NCBI RefSeq assembly: GCF_029813835.1
Contig: NZ_JARVKV010000012.1
Coordinates: 62,001 to 126,000 of the forward strand
DNA length: 64,000 bases
Source of the DNA: Streptomyces sp. DH37
Lineage (GTDB): Bacteria > Actinomycetota > Actinomycetes > Streptomycetales > Streptomycetaceae
Reading direction: 5' to 3'
The notes beneath the pieces are model-generated. The model did no database searches. It was given only the letters and a program-made list of their open reading frames with translations, and was not told the DNA's origin. Position 1 is the first letter of the stretch; every line of letters begins with the position of its first letter. The position numbers were made by a program, and so were the translations under genes. Shown here one piece after another: positions 50,262 to 58,629 of this stretch.

Positions 50262-50593
50262 GCGTGGATTCTCGGCGATCGGGCGCCGCGCGTCACGTGG
50301 TTTTCCGGCTCCCCGGGACGGCGGGACACCGGTGGGGCGGGAGACGGCCGGCCCGGGGGCCACCGGACCGCGGACGGCCGGCCCGGTCGTCCCGCCCTCG
50401 TACGCGCGGCCCCGCGCACCGCGCCGACGGACGCCGTCCGCCGCGGGATCCCGTGTGAGGGACGGATCCGGTGACTACAACCTCCACGGCTGGTAAGGGA
50501 TCTGGGGTCTCCACCACCTGCGCACGGCGGTCCGCGGGCTCCGCGCGAGCCGGGGGCGAGGGGCCGCGGGGGCGTCGGCACGGCGCTTGCCGT

Positions 50594-50629
50594 GTTCTCG
50601 GCGTTCTCGGCGTTCTCGGCGTTCTCCGC
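50594..50629. repeat. 9-bp tandem repeat
   Basis: GTTCTCGGC three times, then GTTCTCCGC, without gaps. Confidence 0.85.
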
Positions 50630-50708
50630 GTTTCCCGCCGCTTTTCCCGGCGTCAGCCGCGTACCGGGAGGGAACGGGGTACGAGCGTCCGTACGCCGCG
50701 TGGCGTAC

Positions 50709-50749
50709 TTGGAAAGAGCACGAGAAGTCATTAGGTTAGGCTCACCTAA
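50709..50749 (+). promoter_or_regulatory. Iron-regulated promoter with DmdR/IdeR iron box
   Basis: TTAGGTTAGGCTCACCTAA at 50731-50749 is a 19-bp iron box of the DmdR1/IdeR/DtxR type, one or two bases from the consensus. It covers a -10-like TAGGTT (50732-50737) that is 17 bases from TTGGAA (50709-50714). Fe2+-bound repressor would block polymerase; iron starvation would derepress the seven-gene operon downstream. Confidence 0.9.
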
Positions 50750-50917
50750 TTTGACGGCCGCTCAGGCGGCCCGGGTGACGCGCACCCGGAGGGAGGGGAC
50801 GTGAGCGCTTCCGCAGGTGCCTGACGCAGCACACCGGACGACCGCACTGGACGACCGCACCGGACGACCGCACCGCCTCCGCCGCCCACCCGTGCCGCAC
50901 CCCACCGAGGTAGAACC

Positions 50918-52297
50918 GTGTCCATCGTTCTCCCGCCCTCCGCCGCCCCGCGCTCCGCCTACCCCGCCGACGTGCTGCCCGAGGCCGTCCGCCGATGTCT
51001 GCTGGAGCTGGCGGAGGGCGAGGCGCCCGTCTCCGCCTACCTCTACGACGGGGAGGTCGCCGCCCGGCGCGCGCGCGAGCTGCGCGCGGCACTGCCCGGG
51101 TGGGCGGCCGTCCACTACGCGGTGAAGGCCAACTCCTTCCCCGGCGTGGTACGGGCGCTGGCCCCGTACGTGGACGGCTTCGAGGTCGCGTCGCGGACCG
51201 AGCTGGAGCTGTCGCTCGCGGCCCTCCGCGAGCGGGGCGGGCCCGCCGGCGCCTCCGCCCCCGCCGCCCCCGCCGCCTCCGCCGCGCCCCCCGCCGCCTC
51301 CGTGCCCGTCGTCGCCGCCGGGCCCGCCAAGTCCGTGCCCGTGCTGACCGCCCTGGTGCGCGCCGGGGTCGAGGCGATCAACGCCGAGAGCCTGCTGGAG
51401 CTCCACCGCGTCAGCCGCATCGCCGTCGCCGAGGGCACCACCGCCCGCGTGGCGCTGCGCGTCAACCCGGCCGCCATCCCCGTCACCGGTTCGCTGCACA
51501 TGGGCGGAGCCGCATCGCAGTTCGGGGTGCCCGAGCCCGACGTGCCCGGGGTGCTGGAGCAGGCGCTGCGGCTGCCGGGCCTGGACGTCACCGGCTTCCA
51601 CATCCACGCCGCCTCCAACAACCTCGACGCCGACGCCCAGGCCGCCTATCTGCGCTGGTGCGTGGAGTGGAGCGCGGCGACCGCCCGGAAGCACGGCGTC
51701 GACCTGCGCCTGGTCGACGTCGGCGGCGGCATAGGCGTGGCCTTCGAGGAACTCGCGGGCGAGCGGCCCTTCGACGTGGCCCGCTTCGGCGAGCTGGCCG
51801 GACGGATCGAACCGCCGGACGGGGTGAAGGTCGTCCTGGAGCCGGGCCGCTTCCTGGTCGCCGACTGCGGCTGGTACGCGGCCGAGGTCACCGACGTCAA
51901 GCACAGCTACGGCACCGCCTTCGCCGTGCTGCGCGGCGGCATCAACCACTTCCAGCTCCCCACCTCCTGGGACCTGGTGCACAACATCGCCGTCCTGCCC
52001 GTCGAGCGCTGGCCGGAGGGCCTGCCGCGTCCCGAGGCGGCCGGCGCGCGCGTCACGGTCGTCGGCGAACTGTGCACCCCCGAGGACACCCTGCTGCGCG
52101 ATGTGCGGGTGGACCGCGTCCGAGCGGGCGATCTGGTCGTTTTCCCCTACGCGGGCTCCTACGGCTGGGAGTTCGCGATGCACGGCTTCCTCGGCCATCC
52201 CGTCGCGGAACGCCACCTCCTCCGGCCGACCACCCCGGGGGACGGCCAGCGGGCCGTCCCGCCACCCCTTCCTCCTGACGGAGCAACGACGCCATGA
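50918..52297 (+). CDS. PLP-dependent decarboxylase, alanine-racemase fold (LysA/SbnH-like)
   Basis: A 459-residue fold type III decarboxylase. The PLP lysine is K70 in VHYAVKANS. Phosphate-binding Gly are in GFHIHAAS and VDVGGGIGVAF. The catalytic Cys loop is GELCTPEDTLL, and YAGSYGWEF lies near the C-terminus. An Ala/Pro insert at about 110-128 is unusual. Relatives decarboxylate diaminopimelate, ornithine/lysine or, as SbnH in staphyloferrin B, a citryl-diaminopropionate intermediate. As first gene of the operon it may make a diamine or act on a citryl intermediate. GTG at 50918 has GAGG upstream. Confidence 0.87.
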   Translation: MSIVLPPSAAPRSAYPADVLPEAVRRCLLELAEGEAPVSAYLYDGEVAARRARELRAALPGWAAVHYAVKANSFPGVVRALAPYVDGFEVASRTELELSLAALRERGGPAGASAPAAPAASAAPPAASVPVVAAGPAKSVPVLTALVRAGVEAINAESLLELHRVSRIAVAEGTTARVALRVNPAAIPVTGSLHMGGAASQFGVPEPDVPGVLEQALRLPGLDVTGFHIHAASNNLDADAQAAYLRWCVEWSAATARKHGVDLRLVDVGGGIGVAFEELAGERPFDVARFGELAGRIEPPDGVKVVLEPGRFLVADCGWYAAEVTDVKHSYGTAFAVLRGGINHFQLPTSWDLVHNIAVLPVERWPEGLPRPEAAGARVTVVGELCTPEDTLLRDVRVDRVRAGDLVVFPYAGSYGWEFAMHGFLGHPVAERHLLRPTTPGDGQRAVPPPLPPDGATTP

Positions 52298-53715
52298 CCG
52301 TGTCCACCTCGCCCCCGACACCGGCCACCGCCGCGGACGCAGACGTCACCGCCACGGACGCCACCGCCGCGGACGCCATCCTGCGGCGCCAGCGCGCGCG
52401 GGAGTCCTCGGCCCGCACCTACGCCCGCTCCTTCCCCGTCGTCCCGGTCCGCGCGTACGGCATGACGGTCGAGGGCGCCGACGGCCGCCGCTACCTCGAC
52501 TGCCTGGCCGGCGCGGGTTCCCTCGCGCTCGGCCACAACCATCCGGTGGTCACCGAGGCCCTGCGGCGCACCGTGGACAGCGGCGCGCCGCTGCACGTGC
52601 TGGACCTGGCGACGCGGGAGAAGGACGCGTTCACCGACGCGCTCTTCGCCACGCTGCCGTCCTCGTTCGCCGACCGCGCCCGGATCCACTTCTGCGGCCC
52701 GGCGGGCACGGACGCGGTGGAGGCGGCGCTGAAGCTGGCGCAGACCGCCACCGGACGGCACGGCCTGCTGGCCTTCACCGGCGCGTACCACGGGATGACC
52801 GCGGGCGCGCTGGCCGTCTCCGGCGGCGTGGCCGTCAAGCGGCCCGTGCCCGGGATCGCCGCCGAGGTGACGCGGCTGCCGTACCCGTACTCCTACCGCT
52901 GCCCGTTCGGGGTGGGCGGCGAGCGCGGGGCGCGGCTGTCCGCCGTGTACGCCGAGCGGCTGCTGGACGATCCGAACGGCGGTGTGGCGCCGCCCGCCGC
53001 GATGGTCCTGGAGCCCGTGCAGGGCGAGGGCGGGGTGGTGCCCGCCCCCGACGGCTGGCTGCGGGAGATGCGGCGGATCACCGCCGGGCGCGGCATCCCG
53101 CTGATCGTGGACGAGGTGCAGACCGGGGTGGGGCGCACGGGCGCCTTCTGGGCGGTGGAGCACAGCGGGACCGTGCCTGACGTGATGGTGATGTCGAAGG
53201 CGATCGGCGGCGGCCTGCCGCTGGCGGTGCTCGTGTACCACGAGGACCTCGACGTCTGGCCGCCCGGCGCCCACACCGGCACCTTCCGCGGCAACACCCT
53301 GGCCATGGCGGCCGGTGCGGCCACCCTGCGGCACGTCGCCCGCGAGGGCCTGGCGGAGCGGGCCGCCCGCGTCGGCGCGCGGATGACGGCCCGGCTGGAC
53401 GCGCTGCGCGGGGAGCTGCCCGTCATCGGCGACGTGCGCGGGCGCGGGCTGATGATCGGCGTGGAGCTGGTCGACCCCGGGGGAGCGCCCGACGTCCGCG
53501 GCGCCCTGCCCCCCGCGCCGCGCACGGCGGCGCGGGTGCGGGCGGCGTGCCTGGAACGCGGCCTGATCGTGGAGCTGGGCGGGCGGTACGACGCGACGGT
53601 GCGGCTGCTGCCGCCGCTGGTGATCACCGACGAGGAGGCCGAGACCGTGCTGGAGAGGCTGTCCGACGCCCTCGCCGAGGCGGCGGGCCGCGGCGGTACC
53701 GGGCGGCCGGCGTGA
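52294..53715 (+). CDS. L-2,4-diaminobutyrate:2-oxoglutarate aminotransferase (RhbA-like)
   Basis: A 473-residue class III aminotransferase. The PLP lysine is K302 in VMSKAIGGG; other motifs are GPAGTDAVEAALKLAQ, FTGAYHGMT and IPLIVDEVQTGVGRTG. It would make 2,4-diaminobutyrate from aspartate semialdehyde and glutamate, the first step of the 1,3-diaminopropane route in rhizobactin 1021. It is placed directly before the diaminobutyrate decarboxylase and overlaps both neighbours by 4 bases (ATGA, GTGA). The first 30 residues are an Ala/Thr/Asp-rich leader. Confidence 0.93.
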   Translation: MTVSTSPPTPATAADADVTATDATAADAILRRQRARESSARTYARSFPVVPVRAYGMTVEGADGRRYLDCLAGAGSLALGHNHPVVTEALRRTVDSGAPLHVLDLATREKDAFTDALFATLPSSFADRARIHFCGPAGTDAVEAALKLAQTATGRHGLLAFTGAYHGMTAGALAVSGGVAVKRPVPGIAAEVTRLPYPYSYRCPFGVGGERGARLSAVYAERLLDDPNGGVAPPAAMVLEPVQGEGGVVPAPDGWLREMRRITAGRGIPLIVDEVQTGVGRTGAFWAVEHSGTVPDVMVMSKAIGGGLPLAVLVYHEDLDVWPPGAHTGTFRGNTLAMAAGAATLRHVAREGLAERAARVGARMTARLDALRGELPVIGDVRGRGLMIGVELVDPGGAPDVRGALPPAPRTAARVRAACLERGLIVELGGRYDATVRLLPPLVITDEEAETVLERLSDALAEAAGRGGTGRPA

Positions 53716-55412
53716 CGGGCCGCGTCCGGGCGGCGGGGACGGGCCCCACGAGGGCGGGCGTTCCGGGCGCCCGGGGCGGCGGGCGCTCCGAGGCGCTGCG
53801 CACGCTCGTCGACGGGCTGCTGTCGGGCGCCGGGCCGGACGGCGGACCCGGTGCCGGGGCGCCCCGCGACCCCGCCCTGTCCGGCACCCTGTCCGGCACC
53901 CTGTCCGGCGCTGCACAGTCCGGCGCCCTGTCCGACGCGCTGTCCGGCACCGCGGACGGCCCCGGTGCCCTGGAGCCGCTGCTGCGCGCCGCGCTCGCGG
54001 CGCTGGAGGAGGGCGCGGCGCGGCGCGGCGGTCCCGTACCGGCCGGGACGCCCGGCGAGCTGGCCGCGCGCGTCGCCCGGGAGTACGCGGCGGCCCGCGG
54101 CGACGAGGCGCTGCCCCGGCTGACCGGGCTGCTGGCGTACGGCAGCGCCGACCCGGCCGACCCGCTGTGCGCGGCCCACCTGCACTGCCCGCCGCTGGCC
54201 GTCGCCGTCGCCGCCGACCTGGCGGTCTCCGCGCTCAACCCCTCCCAGGACTCCTGGGACCAGGCCCCGGCCGCCACCACCCTGGAGACACTGCTGCTGG
54301 CGGAACTGGCGGAGCTGGTGGGCTACGACGACCGGGCCGCCGGGGTGCTGACCTCCGGCGGCACCGAGTCCAACCTGATGGGCCTGATGCTGGCCCGCGA
54401 CCGGGTGCTGGGGCGCGCGTCCGGGCGGGCCGTCGAGCTGGAGGGCGTGCCGCGCAACGGCCCGCGCCCCCGCGTGTTCGCCTCCGCCGCCGCGCACTTC
54501 TCCGTCCAGCGCGCCGCCGCCCTGCTGGGTCTGGGCGAGGACGCGGTGGTGCCCGTCGCCGTCGACCACGGGCTGCGCATGGACCCGGACGCGCTGGCGG
54601 ACGCGCTCAAGCGGTGCGCGGACGCCGGCGAGCTGCCCGTCGCCGTCGTCGCCACCGCCGGGACCACCGACACCGGCACGATCGACCCGCTGCCCGAGTG
54701 CGCGCGCCTGGCCGCCGAGTACGGCGCCTGGCTCCACGTGGACGCCGCCTACGGCGGCGGCGCGCTGCTGTCGGACCGCCTCGCCCCGCTGCTGGACGGC
54801 GTCGCGCTCGCCGACTCCGTCTCCCTGGACTGGCACAAGCTGGGCTGGCAGCCGGTCGCGGCGGGCGTGTTCCTCGTCCGGCGCGCGGAGACGTACGCCT
54901 CGCTCGCCCGCCGCGCGGTCTACCTCAACCCGCGCGACGACGAGGAGGCCGGCTACCCCAGCCTGCTCGGCCTGTCGCTGCGCACCACCCGCCGCGCGGA
55001 CGCCTTCTCCATCGCCGTCACCCTGCGCACGCTGGGCCGCGAGGGCCTGGGCAGGCTGGTCGACGCCTGCCACGACCTGGCGCTGGCCGGGGCGGCGGCC
55101 GTCCGCGCCCACCCCCGGCTGGAGCTGCACGGCGATCCGGTGCTGACGGCGTTCCTCTTCCGCTACCTGCCGGAGGAGGGGGCCGGCCGCCCCGAGCGGG
55201 CCGACCGGATCAACGCCGCCCTGCGGCGCAGGCTGCTGCGCGAGGGCCGCGCGGTCGTCGGCCGCACCGAGCTGCCGGGCGGCGGACCGGGCCGGGTGCG
55301 GCTGAAGCTCACCCTGCTCAATCCGCACGCGACCCCCGCCGACGTCGAGCGGCTGCTGCACGCGGTCGCCGCGGCGGGCCGGGCCGAGGAGGAAGAGGAG
55401 GAGACCCCGTGA
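53712..55412 (+). CDS. L-2,4-diaminobutyrate decarboxylase (RhbB-like)
   Basis: A 566-residue group II PLP decarboxylase that would convert diaminobutyrate to 1,3-diaminopropane. The PLP lysine is K376 in LDWHKLGWQP; GVLTSGGTESNLMGLMLAR and HVDAAYGGGALLS are typical. The N-terminal 90 residues are low complexity, with LSGT repeats encoded by a short tandem DNA repeat (about 53879-53960). GTG at 53712 overlaps the previous stop. Its identity is supported by position after the aminotransferase. Confidence 0.92.
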   Translation: MTGRVRAAGTGPTRAGVPGARGGGRSEALRTLVDGLLSGAGPDGGPGAGAPRDPALSGTLSGTLSGAAQSGALSDALSGTADGPGALEPLLRAALAALEEGAARRGGPVPAGTPGELAARVAREYAAARGDEALPRLTGLLAYGSADPADPLCAAHLHCPPLAVAVAADLAVSALNPSQDSWDQAPAATTLETLLLAELAELVGYDDRAAGVLTSGGTESNLMGLMLARDRVLGRASGRAVELEGVPRNGPRPRVFASAAAHFSVQRAAALLGLGEDAVVPVAVDHGLRMDPDALADALKRCADAGELPVAVVATAGTTDTGTIDPLPECARLAAEYGAWLHVDAAYGGGALLSDRLAPLLDGVALADSVSLDWHKLGWQPVAAGVFLVRRAETYASLARRAVYLNPRDDEEAGYPSLLGLSLRTTRRADAFSIAVTLRTLGREGLGRLVDACHDLALAGAAAVRAHPRLELHGDPVLTAFLFRYLPEEGAGRPERADRINAALRRRLLREGRAVVGRTELPGGGPGRVRLKLTLLNPHATPADVERLLHAVAAAGRAEEEEEETP

Positions 55413-57244
55413 ACGGCACGAGCGCCGTGAGCGCCACCGGTCCGGCCGGAGGCGGCCCGGACCCGCTGGACCACCCCGACCCGGCGCGCGCCGCCGACGC
55501 CGCCGCGGCCGAGACGCTGGTGCGCGCGTACGTCCGCGAGACCGGCACCGAGGTGCCGGCCGCCGGGCGGTCGCTGCACCTGGTGCTGCCCGTCAGCGGG
55601 CTGACGCTGCGCGTGCCGGTGCGGTACCGGTCGGCGACCGGGCGGCACCGCTTCGGCCCGGTCCGCGTCGTCGTCTCCGAGTCCGGCGGCAGCCTCCCGG
55701 CCGACGTCGCGCTGGTGGCGGCGGGACTGGTCCGCGAGAGCACCCTGGGCCGCGGCCTTCCGCACCCGCTGGGCGCGGACGCGGTGGGGCGGGTGCTGGA
55801 CTCCGCCCGCCGCACCGCCGTCCACCTGGCCCGGCGCCGCGCCGAGGCTCCGGGCACGGCGGGCCCGACGCCGTTCCTCGACGCCGAGCAGGCGCTGCTG
55901 CTGGGCCACCCCTTCCACCCCGCGCCCAAGAGCCGCGAGGAGGCGTCGGAGGCCGAGCTGGAGGCGTACTCGCCGGAGTTGCGCGGCTCCTTCCCGCTGC
56001 ACTGGTTCGCCGCGCACCCGGACGCGGTCATCGGCGAGAGCGCGGACGGCCGCCCCGTCGCCGGGCTGCTGCGGGCCCTGGCCGCGGGGCCGGGCGGCCC
56101 GGACGTCCCGCGCGGGACGGTCCCGGTGCCCGCCCACCCCTGGCAGGCGCGCGAGGCCGTCCGCCGCCCGGAGGTCGCCGCCCTGCTGGACGCCGGGCTG
56201 CTGCGCCCGCTGGGCCCGGCCGGTCCCGCCTGGTACCCCACCTCCTCGCTGCGGACCGTGCACCGGCCGGACGCGGAGGTGATGCTCAAGCTGTCGCTCG
56301 GCATGCGGATCACCAACTCCCGCCGCAACAACCTGCGCGGCGAGCTGCGGCTGGGCGTACGGGCCGCGCGGCTGCTGGCCGCCGGGCCGGACGGGCCGGG
56401 CGCGTGGCTGCGCGCCGAGCACCCCGCGTTCGGCGTCCTGCGCGACTTCGCCTGGGTGTCGGTGGGCCGCGACGGCGGGGACGGCCCGGAGACGGGCCTG
56501 GAGACCGCGATCCGCGACAACCCCTTCCGGGGCGGGAGCGGGGACGGCGGCGAAGCGCTGTGCGTGGCCGGTCTGCTGGCCGAGCGCACCGGTCCCGGCG
56601 ACGGCTCCCCGCCGCCGTACCGCGCCGCGCTGTGCGAGGCCGTGGAACGCGCCGCCGCCGTGCACGGGATCTCCGCCGCCGAGGCGTCCGAGCGCTGGCT
56701 GCTGCGCTACCTCGACGTGCTGGCCGTCCCCCTGATCCGCCTCCAGGCCCGCCACGGGATCGCCCTGGAGCCGCACCACCAGAACACCCTGGTGGCCCTC
56801 GGATCCGACGGGCTGCCGGTCGCGGGCCGGTACCGCGACAGCCAGGGCTACTACGTCGCCGCCTCCCACGCCGCCGCGCTGGAGCGGCTGCTGCCGGGCG
56901 CGGCCGAGGGGGTGGAGCTCGTCTTCGACGACGCGTTCGTCGACGAGCGCGTCGCCTACTACCTGGGCGTGAGCAACCTGCTCGGCCTGGTCGGCGCCTT
57001 CGGCGCGTACGGCCTGGCCGACGAGGAGCGCCTGCTGCGCGTGCTGCGCGGCGCGCTGGAGCGGCTGCGCGCCGCCGAGCCCGGCGCCAAGGGCCTGCTG
57101 GACCTGCTGCTGGACGCACCGGCGCTGCGTTGCAAGGCCAACTTCCTGACCTGCGTGGACGGGCTCGACGAGCTGGTCGGCGACGTCCACACGCAGTCCG
57201 TCTACATCGACCTTCCCAACCCCCTCGCGGAGGCACAGCGGTGA
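55409..57244 (+). CDS. IucA/IucC-family NIS synthetase (first of two)
   Basis: A 611-residue ATP-dependent synthetase. The IucA/IucC core (about 210-450) has HPWQ in VPAHPWQAR, the ATP/acid site SSLRTVHRP and LKLSLGMRITNSRRN, and the FhuF-like C-terminal domain has HHQNTLVAL in IALEPHHQNTLVAL. It would adenylate citrate (or a citryl half-product) and condense it with an amine or hydroxylamine. By position it resembles RhbC. It overlaps both neighbours by 4 bases (GTGA). Confidence 0.95.
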   Translation: MNGTSAVSATGPAGGGPDPLDHPDPARAADAAAAETLVRAYVRETGTEVPAAGRSLHLVLPVSGLTLRVPVRYRSATGRHRFGPVRVVVSESGGSLPADVALVAAGLVRESTLGRGLPHPLGADAVGRVLDSARRTAVHLARRRAEAPGTAGPTPFLDAEQALLLGHPFHPAPKSREEASEAELEAYSPELRGSFPLHWFAAHPDAVIGESADGRPVAGLLRALAAGPGGPDVPRGTVPVPAHPWQAREAVRRPEVAALLDAGLLRPLGPAGPAWYPTSSLRTVHRPDAEVMLKLSLGMRITNSRRNNLRGELRLGVRAARLLAAGPDGPGAWLRAEHPAFGVLRDFAWVSVGRDGGDGPETGLETAIRDNPFRGGSGDGGEALCVAGLLAERTGPGDGSPPPYRAALCEAVERAAAVHGISAAEASERWLLRYLDVLAVPLIRLQARHGIALEPHHQNTLVALGSDGLPVAGRYRDSQGYYVAASHAAALERLLPGAAEGVELVFDDAFVDERVAYYLGVSNLLGLVGAFGAYGLADEERLLRVLRGALERLRAAEPGAKGLLDLLLDAPALRCKANFLTCVDGLDELVGDVHTQSVYIDLPNPLAEAQR

Positions 57245-58629
57245 CCGACCACCCCACCCCGGTGCGCGGCGTGTACGACCTCGTCGGCGTCGGCATCGGC
57301 CCGTTCAACCTCTCCCTGGCCGCCCTCTGCGACGGCGTGCCCGGACTGGACGCCCTCTTCCTGGACCGCAGGCCCGCCTTCTCCTGGCACCCGGGCCTGC
57401 TGATGGAGGGCACCGTCCTCCAGGTGCCGTTCCTGGCCGACCTGGTGACGATGGCCGACCCCACCAGCCGCTGGTCGTACCTGAACTACCTGCGCGAGCA
57501 CCAGCGGCTGTTCCCGTTCTTCTTCTCCGAGCGCTTCCACGTCCCGCGCCGCGAGTACGACCACTACTGCCGCTGGGTCGCCGAGCGGCTGCCCTCCTGC
57601 CGCTTCGACGCCGACGTGACGGCGGTGGAGTGGGACGCGTCGGCCGGGGCGTTCGCCGTCACGCACCGGTCGGCGGGCGCTCCGGCGCAGGGGATCCGCG
57701 AGGAGCGCGTACTGGCCCGGCGGGTGGTGCTCGGCGTCGGCACCACCCCGGTCGTGCCCGAGCCGCTGCGCCCCCTGCTCACGCCCGCGCACGCCGGCCG
57801 CGTCCTGCACAGCGCCGACTACCGCACCCACCGCGCCGCCCTCGCCGCGGCGGACGACGTGACGGTGGTCGGGGCGGGCCAGTCCGGCGCGGAGGTGGTG
57901 CTCGACCTGATCCGCCGGCAGGACGGCGAGGGGCGCGGCGGCCCGTACGTGCGCTGGCTGGCGCGCACCCCGGCGTTCGCGCCCATGGAGTACTCCAAGA
58001 TCGGCCTGGAGCACTTCACCCCGGACTACGTCCGCTACTTCCGCGCCCTGCCCGAGGCCACCCGCGACCGGCTGGTGCGCGAGCAGTGGCAGCTCTACAA
58101 GGGCGTCAGCGAGCAGACGCTCGGGGAGATCCACGACGAGCTGTACGAGCGCACCATCGGCGGCGGCCGTCCCCGCGCCGGCCTCCACCCGGGCGTGGAG
58201 ATCACCGCCGTGCGCCCCGTGGAGGACTCCGGGGGACGGGGCTACGTGCTGGGCTGCCGCCACGCCCAGCAGGGCTCGGAGTTCGAGGTGCGCACCTCGG
58301 CGGTCGTCGCGGCCACCGGCTACGCGGCCGTGCGCCCCGCCTTCCTCGACCCCCTGGACAAGCTCGTCGACTGGGACGAGCGCGGCCGCTACCGCGTCGG
58401 CGGCGACTACCGCGTCGCGCTCGACGCGACCGTCACCGGCGCGCTGTACGTGCAGAACGCCGAGATGCACACCCACGGCGTGGGCGCGCCCGACCTCACC
58501 CTCGGCGCGTGGCGCGCGGCGACGATCCTCAACTCCGTCGCCGGGCGCACCGTCCTGCCCGTCCCGGACCGGGCGGCCTGGACGACCTTCGGAGCGCCCG
58601 GACCGCGGGACGGGGAGACGGCCCGATGA
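57241..58629 (+). CDS. Lysine/ornithine/diamine N-monooxygenase (RhbE/IucD-like)
   Basis: A 462-residue flavin-dependent N-hydroxylase. FAD motif VGVGIGPFNLSLA at the N-terminus, NADPH motif VVGAGQSGAEVVLDLI in the middle, and the C-terminal ATGY in VAATGYAAVRP. The segment FSWHPGLLMEGTVLQVPFLADLV is characteristic of the IucD/RhbE/PvdA family. In this operon the likely substrate is 1,3-diaminopropane (or the product of the first decarboxylase), making the hydroxamate precursor. Confidence 0.95.
   Translation: MTDHPTPVRGVYDLVGVGIGPFNLSLAALCDGVPGLDALFLDRRPAFSWHPGLLMEGTVLQVPFLADLVTMADPTSRWSYLNYLREHQRLFPFFFSERFHVPRREYDHYCRWVAERLPSCRFDADVTAVEWDASAGAFAVTHRSAGAPAQGIREERVLARRVVLGVGTTPVVPEPLRPLLTPAHAGRVLHSADYRTHRAALAAADDVTVVGAGQSGAEVVLDLIRRQDGEGRGGPYVRWLARTPAFAPMEYSKIGLEHFTPDYVRYFRALPEATRDRLVREQWQLYKGVSEQTLGEIHDELYERTIGGGRPRAGLHPGVEITAVRPVEDSGGRGYVLGCRHAQQGSEFEVRTSAVVAATGYAAVRPAFLDPLDKLVDWDERGRYRVGGDYRVALDATVTGALYVQNAEMHTHGVGAPDLTLGAWRAATILNSVAGRTVLPVPDRAAWTTFGAPGPRDGETAR

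Larger units (their letters stand above)
50262..50917. other. Long intergenic region upstream of the siderophore operon
   Basis: 656 bases. It contains a 9-bp tandem repeat (50594-50629) and the iron-box promoter (50709-50749), followed by a leader of about 170 bases before the first gene. A weak frame from GTG at 50471 (MTTTSTAGKGSG) is open for 87 codons but is low complexity and I do not call it. Confidence 0.55.

Noticed and set aside
50471..50734. Small frame (87 codons) upstream of the siderophore operon.
   Set aside because: It is Arg/Gly-rich with a repeat-derived middle, has no clear ribosome-binding site, and runs into the iron-box promoter.
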